From the NCBI RefSeq assembly GCF_029931775.1, contig NC_079325.1:37364673-37428672 (forward strand): 64,000 nt of DNA. Direction: 5' to 3'. Origin of the DNA: Euleptes europaea. Lineage: Eukaryota > Chordata > Lepidosauria > Squamata > Sphaerodactylidae. The position numbers and the translations under genes are program-made. Below, piece by piece: positions 49,401 to 59,076 of this stretch; within the stretch, counting starts at the first letter, position 1, and every line of letters starts with the position of its first letter. Below the pieces are notes generated by a model. That model was given only the letters and a program-made list of their open reading frames with translations, made no database searches and was not told the DNA's origin.

Positions 49401-52400
49401 GTCGCATACCAAGTGCATGGTGTCACCTAGATGGTTTAAAATGCAGAGATCAGGAAACAGCGGAGGGGGGGGATAAGCAGCAGCAAGAACAACAAAACAT
49501 TCTACTCCCAGGATACGCCTGTGTTACACCCAAAGGCAATACTAAACCCACCCACCGCCAGGTGCTAACAACACTGCTACAAAAATCTGGCCTCGAACAA
49601 AATCCGAGGTGAATTGGGATAGGAGGGTGGGGACGTCCTTAGGTGAAACAACCGAGGAATTTTAACAGAAACAGAGAGATATTTTGGTATGGTTAATGAA
49701 GATCTATGTCTGTGCTATACATTTATATTGGTCTTCTACCAGCTTAATGAGCATGGTCCCACCCAACCCCCAAAAAAAATCTGGGAAGAGAAATATAGCA
49801 AGGATACCGAGAATCCCCTTTTTGATACCCCTTGGTTCTACTGCCTTCATAGAACTAACTTTCCCAGGGTTCCCTGAAAGAGAGAAGGCTTGGTCATGTG
49901 GTTACACGTACATAGGTTTATAAGAAACAGCACATGTGGTCACTTTACAGGTGAAACTGGGGATCAGTACCTGGATACATGTGAGGTTTCAATCACATGT
50001 TCAGATGTAAATGCATTGAATGTAACATGAGAACGACTTGACGCAACTTGACAAACCAAGTGTACAGTGTGCACAGATTGTACGTGTGTTCACTGTAATT
50101 TATGAAGAGGTGTGGCCGTGGCGTGGCGGTCAAAGAACTTTACATCTGTGGTGTAGATACTTCTGAAATCTCAGTGTGCACATTCTTATCTTTCTCTCTT
50201 AGGCGAGTGATGACGGAGAGACGATCGGGCACTGTCCGTTCTGCCAGCGTCTCTTTATGATCTTGCTCCTTAAAGGCGTACCCTTTACTCTGACCACGGT
50301 GGATACCAAAAGGTGCCGTATCCATGGGAAGGGGCTTGACCCAGTGCTTCCATCTTGTTTGCATTTATTTTCGTGGGCTTTTGTCCTGCTGTAATGATTA
50401 TATATGATATCTGTGTTCAGTTTTTATTATTGTTACACACTGGTGCTTATCTGCCCTCGGAGTAAAAATAGATGGCCCAGAGGGAGATCCATAAATAGTT
50501 CTTCCAAGGACTTCTATTAGTAACAAGGAGTTGTAGCGGTGGAGGGGGAGACTCAAATCATGGCAACTGAGACATGGGAGAGGCCCCCCCGCCCGACACC
50601 AAATGTGTCTTTGTGTATTTTCAATTCACCCATTTGAGAAGGAAACAGAGGTTGCCTTAGGGTTTCTAGCTCTGGCTTGGGAAATAACCTGGAGATTTTG
50701 GGGGAGGAGCCTGAGAAGGGCGGGGTTTGGAGAGGGGAGGGACTTCAATGCCGTAGAGTCCAATTGCCAAAGCGGCCATTTTCTCCAGGTGAACTGATCT
50801 CTATCGGCTGGAGATCAGATGTAATAGCGGGAGATCTCCAGCCACCACCTGGGGGTTGGCAACCCTAGGTATAATGCCACAGAGTCCACCTTCCAGAGTG
50901 GCCATTTTCTCCAGGTGAACTGATCTCTGTCATCTGGAGATCAGATGTAATAGTGGTGGGAGATCTCCAGCCACAACCTGGAGGGTGGCAACCCTAGGCA
51001 GCCTACAGGTTTTATCCCCACTCCCAGCAAACAACAGCTTGGGTGGGATGAGGGGGTGTTTGCAGCTGAGAAAACGACGTGGCTAAAAACTGAAGCAGGC
51101 ACGAGAAAACAAAGTCTGACTTTAAAAGTCCTGCGCCCTTAAAGGGCTTGGCTGTGAGTTCTCATTTCATGAGGAGCACTTCTGAGGGAAGGGGGGGCTT
51201 GTTGCACACATTCTAGGAATGGTATTTAAAAGGGTTTATGGGGTGGAACTGATGCTTAGATCCAGGGCCAGCCATCAACATAGCTGGGGCCAAGCATTAA
51301 GGATCTGCAGCTTTTTGAGTGAGTGACCAAGGCTGATGTTTCTTCTCCCCTGCCCTGCCCCTTACAGGTCCTTGGATGTGCTGAAGGACTTTGCCCCAGG
51401 AGCTCAGCTCCCTGTGCTGCTGTATGATGGCGAATCCAAAACAGACACTAACAAGATTGAAGAGTTTCTGGAGGAGACCCTGGGACCCCCAAAGTAAGTG
51501 CTCAATCAGCAGTTCTGAATGACTGCCAAAGTAGATTGGCCTTGGGGAGGGAGGATAAAGGGGATGCAGAAATGACTGCAAATGTTGTCATCCAAGTATT
51601 TTTGTATCCATTGCTTTGCTGTAAGCCTTACAACAGTCCTGTAAGGTAGGACACATCTCCCATGATGCAGATGGGGAGGGTGAAGGTAGGAGGGGATTGC
51701 CAAAGGTCACTTAATTTGTTTAAAGACTTCTATCCCACTTTTTCTGATGCTCAAGGGGGCATATAACATTAATAATAATCGACAGATAAAAACATGTTAA
51801 AATGTTGTAAATGCTAAATCATCAGGCTGTTAATACATACCCACTGCCCATCAACTGCAATTAATCTAAAAAGGCACTATCAATAAGAAGCAATTTGCAA
51901 AACTTCTGGAAATTTGCTCTTTAGGGTGCTATCTGGACTTCCTCCATGGGACTATAATAGAAGGCCAATGTCATAACAGAGAAGTGGAGAGATTTTGCTG
52001 GTGAAACATGTGCCAGGCAAGGGGAGGGCACTGCCAACTGAGTTGTGTATCACATCACTGTGAATAGTGTGTGGAGTTTTCCTTTCTCTTCCTGTAGCTC
52101 CTTCGGACCCCTGGAAAGGTTGCATACAGGGTTGTGAGATTTGTGTGGAAGGATGGCTGTGCAGGTTTGAGGAGGCTGGGGCAAAGAAGGGCAAGGGGAT
52201 GAAATCACTCCTCCAAGGGCAACTCCACTGAATAAAGGGGTTGATTTTGTCCCCTTTTCCCTCTTTGCTCTGCCCACTGACCCGCATGTCTATTCCCCTG
52301 CACACATTCCATGATCCCAGCAATGATCATGTTGAGAGTAGGAAGGGTGCAGAAATTGAGAGAAAATCTCAGCAAGCCTTCTTGTACATGGATGGTTGAA

Positions 52401-54448
52401 TACACACCAGTGTCTGTTGCATGGAGCTAAATTGGTATGAGGGCTCATAGAGGAAGGGAGGGAATCCATGGAAGAAACAAGATTCCATCTTCACAAACTC
52501 CTTCTCTTGCCCTACGCCGACTGTTTCCTCCCACAGTTTCCCAAGCCTGGTGACCAAGTATAAAGAGTCCAGCATCGCTGGAAATGATGTTTTCCACAGA
52601 TTCTCTGCTTACATCAAGAATCCAGTGCCTGCCCAGGATGAAGGTAAAAAATGATACAAAGGAAGGTGAGGTGCACTGGTTGGGTGGGAGACGATTTACT
52701 CATCATACAAGAGCTTTCCAAAACCTTGAGAGCAATCAGTGGGCCGTTGACTAGATCTGACCCTTTGAGCCTACCCGGGTGGCCTATATAATTTCTGCCT
52801 CTTTGGTAAAGGCACATGAACTGCCTTGTGGGATCAACTCACAGGTCTGTCTCCATCGGTGGTGATGGGGTGAAGCACTCTGTTGTTGGTCCTTACTAGC
52901 TTTGACAGACTATTTCTGAATGTGAAGGTTCCATTTAGCTGTCTGGTGCCATTGTAGAGGGTGGAGATGGTTTGATCAATGCTTTAGTGCCCTAACACGT
53001 CTTCTCTTAATGTGGACTCATAAGGTAGGGTCCAATGCACCCTTTCCAGTTTTGAGACAAAGCTGGGGAGGCCAGAGTTGGAAAAGCTCATCTTTTGAGC
53101 CTGTTCAAAACTCAAGTTGACCATTCTGTAACAGAACCAAATATTTACTTTTTGTGCAAAAGGCAGAATATGCATAGCTGAGAAGCCTCAGATGCAAATA
53201 TAGGTGAATATGTTTAGGGATCGTTCCTGCTTCAGCCCCCTAAACTAGTGAGCAGCAAGCCAGGTGTTCCACCAACCAAAGTCCCAAGGAGGTTCTCTTT
53301 AATGTTTTTCTCTTCCAGCTCTGCAGAAGAACCTCCTCAAAGCCTTGCTTAAGTTGGACAAGTACTTGAACACACCCTTGGAGTATGAGCTGGTACGGGA
53401 TCCTCAACTCTCCATCTCTCGGCGGCGGTTTCTGGACGGTGACCAGATGACCCTCGCTGACTGCAGCCTATTGCCCAAGCTCAACATTGTTAATGTGAGT
53501 TTCACAACCATATTCAGCCCTTTGGGTCATCAAACTCAGCATAGTCTTCTCTGACTGCCTGTGGGTCTCCAAGCTCTTGAGTACAGAAAAGGCCTTTCCC
53601 AATTCCTCCTTCCTGAGATACTTAACTGGAGAAGTCAGGGAATGAATTTATGACCTTCTGATAGCGATCAAAGCAGATGCTGTACTACTGAGCCACCCCC
53701 CCCCCACATAAGAAGCTGCTTTCCTGAGTTTGGGCCATTGCTCTGTCCAGCTTAGCACTCTCTGCTCTGAAGGGCAGTGGTCCTTGAGGTACACATGGAA
53801 CTGCCTTTTACTGAGATGGGATATTGGTCTACCAAGGTCAATACTGGCAGTAGCTCTCCAGGATCTCAGATGAAGGCCTTGGCTCAGTGGTGGAGCATCT
53901 GCTTGGCATGCAGAAGGTCCCAGGTTCAATCCCTGGCATCTCCAGTTAAAGGGACTAGGCAGGTAGGTGATGTGAAAGACCCCTGCCTGAGACCCTGGAG
54001 AGCCGCTGTTGGTCTGAGTAGACAGTATTGACCTTGGTCTGAGTAGACAATACTGACTTTGATGGACCCAGGGTCTGATTCAGTATAAGGCAGCTTTATG
54101 TGTATGTTTTCACATCACGTACTAACTGATCCTTTGAACTGGAGATGCTGGGGATTGAACCTGGGACTTCCTGCACGCAAAGTACCATTGAGCCACAGCC
54201 CCATCTGCAGTGCCTTTTCATTCCTCACAGATTAAAAGGGGAAGGCTGTTTCCCTCTCTTGACCTTTGTCCTGTTTCTCCCCACAGGTTGTGTGCCAACA
54301 CTATCGGCAGTTTGGTATCCCCGAGGAGCTGCACGGCCTGTGGCGGTACCTGAACAACGCTGCCGAAGAGAAGGAGTTTAAGTACACTTGTCCCAACACC
54401 GAGGAGATTGTGCAAGCTTACCGTGCTGTGGTCAGGCCGCTCAAGTGA
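46449..54448 (+). CDS. CLIC3: CLIC3, chloride intracellular channel protein 3 (six coding exons, complete)
   Basis: Member of the CLIC family: a soluble glutathione-transferase-like fold with glutaredoxin-type chemistry, reported to insert into membranes and act in endosomal integrin recycling. Coding exons 46449-46484, 50203-50312, 51368-51493, 52537-52643, 53319-53494 and 54287-54448 sum to 717 nt, or 238 residues plus TGA, against 236 in human. The N-terminal thioredoxin-like half carries [11 protein letters not shown], with the redox/active cysteine in CPFC, then [17 protein letters not shown]. The all-helical half carries the CLIC motif [29 protein letters not shown] and [10 protein letters not shown]. 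Junctions are GT/AG. The start ATG has G at +4. The first codons [12 protein letters not shown] align with human MAETKLQLFVK. The gene lies 10.6 kb downstream of ABCA2 on the same strand, as in mammals. Confidence 0.96.
46640..46830 (+). repeat. Old interspersed repeat inside CLIC3 intron 1
   Basis: GTCCTGCTGGATCTAGTTCA and GAGCATGGAGGTACCATTTA match the family at 3770 and 16000. Confidence 0.6.
46845..47075 (+). repeat. tRNA-headed SINE (GTGTAGTGGTTAAGAG family)
   Basis: GTGTGGTGATTAAGAGTGGT, GCGGTGGACTCTGATCTGG and ACATAAAAACCAAGTCTTC. The first Asp-like B-box segment is deleted. Confidence 0.88.
47076..48940. other. CLIC3 intron 1, unassigned part
   Basis: No conserved block, repeat end or exon-like open frame recognised in this 1.9-kb stretch. 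Confidence 0.4.
48944..49200 (-). repeat. tRNA-headed SINE (GTGTAGTGGTTAAGAG family)
   Basis: GAAGAGTTGGTTTTTATATA, CAAGGTCACCCAGCTGGCTT and CTTAACCACTACCCCACCC in reverse orientation. Confidence 0.9.
50203..50312 (+). CDS. CLIC3: CLIC3 coding exon 2 with the CxxC motif
   Basis: Acceptor CTCTCTTAG and donor GTGCCG. It reads [20 protein letters not shown], then [21 protein letters not shown] is the glutaredoxin-like redox motif; human CLIC3 has CPSC. Confidence 0.95.
50658..50867. mobile_element. Palindromic-ended repeat (GGTTGCCA family)
   Basis: Left end TAGGGTTTCTAGCTCTGGC is diverged and right end GGTTGGCAACCCTA is intact. The interior is GGACTTCAATGCCGTAGAGT. It sits in CLIC3 intron 2. 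Confidence 0.75.
50871..50997. mobile_element. Partial tandem copy of the GGTTGCCA family
   Basis: ATAATGCCACAGAGTCCACC through GGGTGGCAACCCTA repeats the right two thirds of the preceding copy directly next to it. Confidence 0.75.
51368..51493 (+). CDS. CLIC3: CLIC3 coding exon 3
   Basis: Acceptor CCTTACAG and donor GTAAGT. It reads [20 protein letters not shown], then [20 protein letters not shown], closing the thioredoxin-like domain. Confidence 0.95.
51710..51935 (-). repeat. LINE-tail fragment in CLIC3 intron 3
   Basis: ACTTCTATCCCACTTTTTCT, then GGCATATAACATTAATAATA, the reversed LINE 3' tail pattern seen also at 63640. Confidence 0.4.
52537..52643 (+). CDS. CLIC3: CLIC3 coding exon 4
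   Basis: Acceptor CTCCCACAG and donor GTAAAA. It reads [20 protein letters not shown], then [15 protein letters not shown]. Confidence 0.95.
53319..53494 (+). CDS. CLIC3: CLIC3 coding exon 5
   Basis: Acceptor CTCTTCCAG and donor GTGAGT. It reads [20 protein letters not shown]... and the highly conserved [20 protein letters not shown]. Confidence 0.95.
53500..53700 (-). repeat. Old tRNA-Ala-headed SINE
   Basis: TTAACTGGAGAAGTCAGGGA, GACCTTCTGATAG and TACTACTGAGCCACC. Strongly diverged. Confidence 0.6.
53785..54207 (-). repeat. tRNA-Ala-headed SINE split by a younger copy
   Basis: 3' half at 53785-53873 (GGAACTGCCTTTTACTGAG, GTAGCTCTCCAGGATCTCAG) and 5' half at 54114-54207 (GGGGATTGAACCTGGGAC, CATTGAGCCACAGCCCC) are in minus orientation and are separated by a plus-strand copy. 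Confidence 0.8.
53874..54112 (+). repeat. tRNA-Ala-headed SINE inserted in an older copy
   Basis: TTGGCTCAGTGGTGGAGC to AAGGCAGCTTTATGTG. It has an internal tandem GGTCTGAGTAGACARTAYTGAC duplication near 54011-54060. Confidence 0.9.
54287..54448 (+). CDS. CLIC3: CLIC3 coding exon 6 and stop
   Basis: Acceptor TCCCCACAG. It reads [20 protein letters not shown], ends [10 protein letters not shown], then TGA at 54446-54448. Confidence 0.95.
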   Translation, partial: VVCQHYRQFGIPEELHGLWRYLNNAAEEKEFKYTCPNTEEIVQAYRAVVRPLK

Positions 54449-55320
54449 ACCTGCGGCACGACGCCGGCGTTGGCCTGACGAGATGGTCAGCATCCGCCTC
54501 TCAACCTACCCCGCAGACTAGCTTCGCTCCCCTTCCTCCGCACCAGAACTACCAAACAGGCTGCCGTGGATTGAAAGGTGTCCTGGCCAATCACCGCCTG
54601 GTCCAGGTGACCTCCAACACTTTGAGTTACAAGGTGGTTTTTCATCCTGTCCTTCAACCGAGACAGCCACAGCGGCAGCTGGTGGTCATGGTGGCCTTGG
54701 GAAGAAAGGGCAGCTTTGGAGGGGAACGCCACTGGCTGGTGGCCTCGTGATATCCAGTTCTGTGCTGCTGGGTGCCTCTGCTTTTTCTCCCTGCGACTCT
54801 CCTGATGCCTTGCTACTGGGGGCTTAGTGACTGTGAACCAGCGGGGCTGCTCAGATCCTCATAACCCAATACTTTTGGGTTCGAGCACAATGACTGAGGG
54901 CGGAGCCTTCCTCTGTGTTTCTGTATTCTTGTATATTCCGCCGTGCCCCTTGGCAGTATTGCTGTCTGTTTACTAGGCTGCTTACCTCTGCCCCCCCCAC
55001 CCAAAGATTTGCTTGAAGTCCTAGCATGACCTTAGTTCAGAAGCAATTTCAGATTTCTCTGGTTTGGCCAGTCTTTGGTGGCCAGGGTAAGGTTGAGGGA
55101 AGGTAGGCTCGTATTTAAAGCATCACAGTATTTTGGATTTTCTGCTATGTTGTTGTTATGTTATTATTGTTACCCAGTAATGATGTTACCCAGCCTGAGC
55201 CCAACAGACGTTGTGAGTGCCCCCCTCAAATGGGAGGCACAGCAACCAACTTGACTGTAGTTTCTGCCAGACATTAACCTGGCAGGCAGAGCTTTTTCCC
55301 AGACAGCTAAAGCGGGCCAA
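54449..55320 (+). other. CLIC3: CLIC3 3' untranslated region (3' end uncertain)
   Basis: The GC-rich beginning of this stretch continues CLIC3 style and carries no repeat I recognise until 55325. I see no clean AATAAA or ATTAAA, so the poly(A) site cannot be fixed from sequence alone. Confidence 0.45.
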
Positions 55321-55324
55321 CAGC

Positions 55325-55515
55325 TAGGGTTGCCAACGACCAGGTACTAGCTGGAGAACTCCCGCCATTACAACTGCTCTCCAGCCGATAGAGATCAATT
55401 CACCTGGAGAAAATGGCCGCTTTGGCAATTGGACTCTATGGCATTGAAGCCCCTTCCCAAACCCACCCTCCTCAAGCTCCACCCCAAAACCTACCAACAG
55501 CTGAGTTCCAACACC
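55325..55515. mobile_element. Palindromic-ended repeat (GGTTGCCA family)
   Basis: Starts TAGGGTTGCCAACGACC. The interior GAAAATGGCCGCTTTGGCAA and ACTCTATGGCATTGAAG is reversed relative to 41596. The right end is diverged. Confidence 0.75.
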
Positions 55516-55599
55516 CACTACACTCTTTTATGCTTCTGTGTGGTGTGGGTTTTATGGTCAGTGCTGAAGTACCACCTCTGCCACAAACTTACAAGATGG

Positions 55600-55818
55600 G
55601 GAGGGGCTGTGGCTCAGTGGTAGAGCCTCTGCTTGGCATGCAGAAGGTCCCAGGTTCAATCCCTAGCGTCTCCAGTTAAAGGGACTAGGCAAGTAGGTGA
55701 TTTGAAAGACCTCTGCCTGAGACCCTGGAGAGCTGCTGCCGGTCTGAGTAGACAATACTGACTTTGATGGACCAAGGGTCTGATTCAGTATAAGGCAGCT
55801 TCATGTGTGTTCATGTGA
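55600..55818 (+). repeat. tRNA-Ala-headed SINE
   Basis: GGGGCTGTGGCTCAGTGG, GCTTGGCATGCAGAAGGTCC, CCAGTTAAAGGGACTAGGC and GTATAAGGCAGCTTCATGTG. A good family exemplar. Confidence 0.93.
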
Positions 55819-56383
55819 CTTAAATGAAGGCTCTTTTCTCTCAGACTGTCATCCATAACACAGAGAAGCAATAATTACTTTACTGGAAGGATGAGACAAT
55901 TATCACTACAACTAGAACAAGAGTGCCCAACTCCATTAGTTAATAGGCCAGAATCAATCCTGACTGGAACTAAACAGGATGTTTTGTGAAAGTATGACAT
56001 CTCCAAGCCTTGCCTCGTGAATTGTAGGGAGCTGACAACACTTACGGCTTAAAACAGACAAGAGGAAGATCATCCTTTGCCCTGTCCTGTAGATAAACTG
56101 CAATTTGTGGCCTGGATTTACAGGGGAGGGAGGGGTTTAACCCTTCAACTTTACTGTTTTCCTGTTCAAAACTTGGCTCCTTGCTTGCTTTAAAAGGAAA
56201 AATGTCGTGAAAATTGGGACTTAGCGGCAGCTTGCCCAAGATTTTCAGCCCATCGGGGCATGGAGTCCAATGCATGCTTGCCGAGTCACTAAATAGACAA
56301 TGGGACTGCAGGTCACACTACATGTCATGGTGGACTACATTTGGACCTCGGGTCATATGTGTTGCAAAAACTAGAAAGGGGTA

Positions 56384-56854
56384 CAGGTTGAGTATCCCTT
56401 ATCCAGACTTCTTGGGACCAGAAGTGGTCTGTATTTTAGATCTTTCCGTGTATTGGAATATTTTGGAATTTTTGCATATACATAATGAGATATCTTAGGG
56501 GTGGGACTCAAATTCATTTATGCTTTATATACACTTTATACACACAGCCTGAATGTAATTTTAAACAATATTTTTAATAATTGTGTGTACATTGAACCAT
56601 CAGAAAGCAAACTTTAGTTTTTTCTAACTATCTCACCAGAATACCTGTATCAGCTGTTAAACAAGAGCAGCAACAAACTAACAATGGCAGGCTTTCAGTC
56701 TCCACCTACGATGCAGTGTACACTGTATTTTATTCTGTTAGGTGAGAAGAAACATTGAAAGCAGGCAGCATGGATTTGCCTGCTGCCAGCTCGAAGGGTC
56801 CGGTTTTCGGATCAGTTCAGATATGGGATGTCCAGATAAGAGATACTCTACCTG
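56384..56854 (+). mobile_element. Tigger-like Tc1/mariner non-autonomous element, 471 bp
   Basis: CAGGTTGAGTATCCCTTATC at the left and GATACTCTACCTG at the right are inverted repeats. TA flanks at 56382-56383 and 56855-56856. The interior CATAATGAGATATCTTAGGG is a motif I recall from related vertebrate elements. Confidence 0.85.
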
Positions 56855-57564
56855 TAGTAGAAAAGACTATCTGCCATACTATTAAACAGAAAAACTACTT
56901 GCATGTAGAAAAGTAGGATAGCCGGGAGAAAACGTCAAACCTAGCTCTCTTCTTGTTATGCTTGTTTTCCATTTGCAGGGATTTGTTCACAGAGGGGAGC
57001 ATCTCGGCATTATTCTGCTGCATGTGTAGAACATGCCTAAGATTACACATAGTTCTAACCTTAAAAAAAAAAATTCCAAATGATAAATTTGGGGTTGGAT
57101 TGCATGGAGACACTTTGCTAATGGTGATGCTCCCCTCTTGCACATGAAGCCTGCTGTTGATGCAAAAGCCTCTTCAAAAGCCTCTTCCGCTGGAAGAACC
57201 TGTTGCCATTAGTAGAACTAATCTGCAGGATGCAACACACAAGTTCCTTCTGAGTTCTACCTCATGCAAGGGCTCTTATGCTGTGGCGCATCTGTTTCTG
57301 GGTGGAAGCTAGCTAAAATCAGGTCCAGAGGCACCAGTACTGAATGTCTGCAGGACAGGAGAAGGCCAGCATGGAAGGAAGATGCAAAGCGAAGGTTGCC
57401 TTCCCTTCCCTCCCAGCAAAGCGAGACCAGCCTGGCTGAAGAAGGGGCAGGGTCAGAGGGAACCTTGCTTGTCCGCTCTGCCCCAGCTGCCCAGTGACAC
57501 CTGTCAGAAAGGTAAGGGCACCATAGTTTTAATCCGCTGTAAACTGATTTGTCTCTGGCAACCA

Positions 57565-58022
57565 CGATTAAGTTAATTCATGCCATCATATTCCCTATTA
57601 TTATGCACGGGTGTGAAAGCTGGACAATGAAGAAAGCTGATAGGAAGAAAGTAGATTCCTTTGAACTGTGGTGTTGGAGCAGAGTGTTACAGATACCATG
57701 GACTGCCAAAAAAACCAGTGGGTTATAGATCAAATCAAGCCTGAACTGACCCTATAAGTTAAAATGACTAAACTGAGGCTGTCGTATTTTGGTCACATCA
57801 TGAGATGACAAGAGTCACTGGAAAAGACAATCATGCTAGGAAAAGCTGAAAGCAGTAGGAAAAGAGGAAGACCCAGCAAGAGATGGATTGACTCCATAAG
57901 GAAGCCATGGCCCTCAGTATGCAAGACCTGAGCAAGGCCGTTAAAGAGAGGACATTTTGGAGGACATTGATTCATAGGGTCGCCATGAGTCAGAAACAAC
58001 TTGATGACTCTTAACACACACC
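57565..58022 (+). repeat. BovB/RTE LINE 3' end
   Basis: Translates in pieces as MHGCESWTMKKADRKKVDSF, ELWCWSRVLQIPWTAKKTS and LSYFGHIM, matching the BovB C-terminal region, and ends GGGTCGCCATGAGTCAG. It lies in the CLIC3-PAXX spacer. Confidence 0.92.
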
Positions 58023-58151
58023 AACTGCCTTGGAGAGCACTTGGTCAAAGAGCAGAGCATCAATCTTTAAAATAAAGATGGATCAAGGAGGCAGTTTGAC
58101 CTTGCCAGGTAGGAAAATGGATAACTAGTCTGTTAGGTCTCTCAGCTGCAT

Positions 58152-58172
58152 CTTTTTTTTTTTTTTTTTTTT
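58152..58172. repeat. Poly-T tract
   Basis: About 20 consecutive T in the CLIC3-PAXX spacer, just beyond the predicted PAXX poly(A) region. Confidence 0.95.
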
Positions 58173-58261
58173 AAGAACAACCCTCATGTTGGGAGCTGAA
58201 GAGAGGGGAACAACCGGTGAGCAGGCACCCAGAAGCCCTGCCAAGAATGCAAGCAACTGAT

Positions 58262-59036
58262 GAAACAGTGGGGTGGGATGCTTTATTCAAGTAACTTGCA
58301 GGATGCTTTATTCAAGTAACTTACAGGCGTACTTCATTTTAAAAAGGCTGCTGAAGGACACATTAAAAAACGAATTCATCTGAGAGGCTCCTCCCCAGAG
58401 CCAGCTGCAGCTTTTTTTTGCAAGCCATTCAGCACAGGAGAAGGGTCCTCTTCCCCATGGTCCTTCCCACTGTGCCTATGCTAAAGTAATGTTCTTGCAC
58501 TCCTTTCAGTCCCCATTGCTGCCAGTAGCTCTACCAAAAGCAAGCAAGGAGCCCTGCAATGCTGCACATCCCCCTGGGCCTGCGAGGAGGGGTGCTTGCC
58601 GGAAGCAGTAGAGTGAGAGGCTCTTGGGCTTTGCTTCTCCAGGCGTCTTCCGGGCACTTCGCCCACTGGGAAATCAACTCCATGTCCCTGGGCAGTGGTG
58701 GGGACCTCCGTTGAGTTGTCGGTGTCGGAAAGTACCAATCCACGCTGACCCTGCTAGCTGCCTCATCTGAGAATGGTGTCTTTGACTTGCATTCATTTCA
58801 CAGTCTTCTCTCTGGCGGGCGGGAAGTTAACCTTACTTTGTTCTCTTCTCCCTCCAAATCCACTGGCAGGGTGGTGTTAAAGAGAGACTTGCTGCTGTTT
58901 TGGGCAGAAGGTGGGCTGGAGGCTGAGCAATTCATCGGGTTTGAAATGATCAATGGCATGCATGTACTTTAAAATATCTTGTTAAAATGCCTGTGAAAGG
59001 GCCTTGCGCGTTTGCCTTGGCTGATGCAGGGCACAC
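58262..59036 (-). other. PAXX: PAXX 3' untranslated region with duplicated poly(A) signal
   Basis: Downstream of the PAXX stop on the minus strand the first AATAAA hexamers are at 58312-58307 and 58287-58282, inside a 25-bp tandem duplication. A 3' UTR of about 0.75 kb is implied. The end is inferred. Confidence 0.55.
58276..58325 (-). repeat. 25-bp tandem duplication carrying two AATAAA signals
   Basis: Two adjacent near-identical 25-bp units (58276-58300 and 58301-58325) each contain TTTATT on the plus strand, which is AATAAA in the PAXX direction. Confidence 0.85.
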
Positions 59037-59076
59037 TCAGACCTCTTCAAAATCTACCCCGGTAGGCATCTTTTTA
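59037..59076 (-). CDS. PAXX: PAXX terminal coding exon: Ku-binding tail
   Basis: Minus-strand acceptor CTTTTTCCTAG ends at 59077. With the two bases from the previous exon it encodes SKKMPTGVDFEEV and TGA at 59039-59037. The hydrophobic Val and Phe of GVDF match the residues reported to contact Ku70. Confidence 0.92.
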
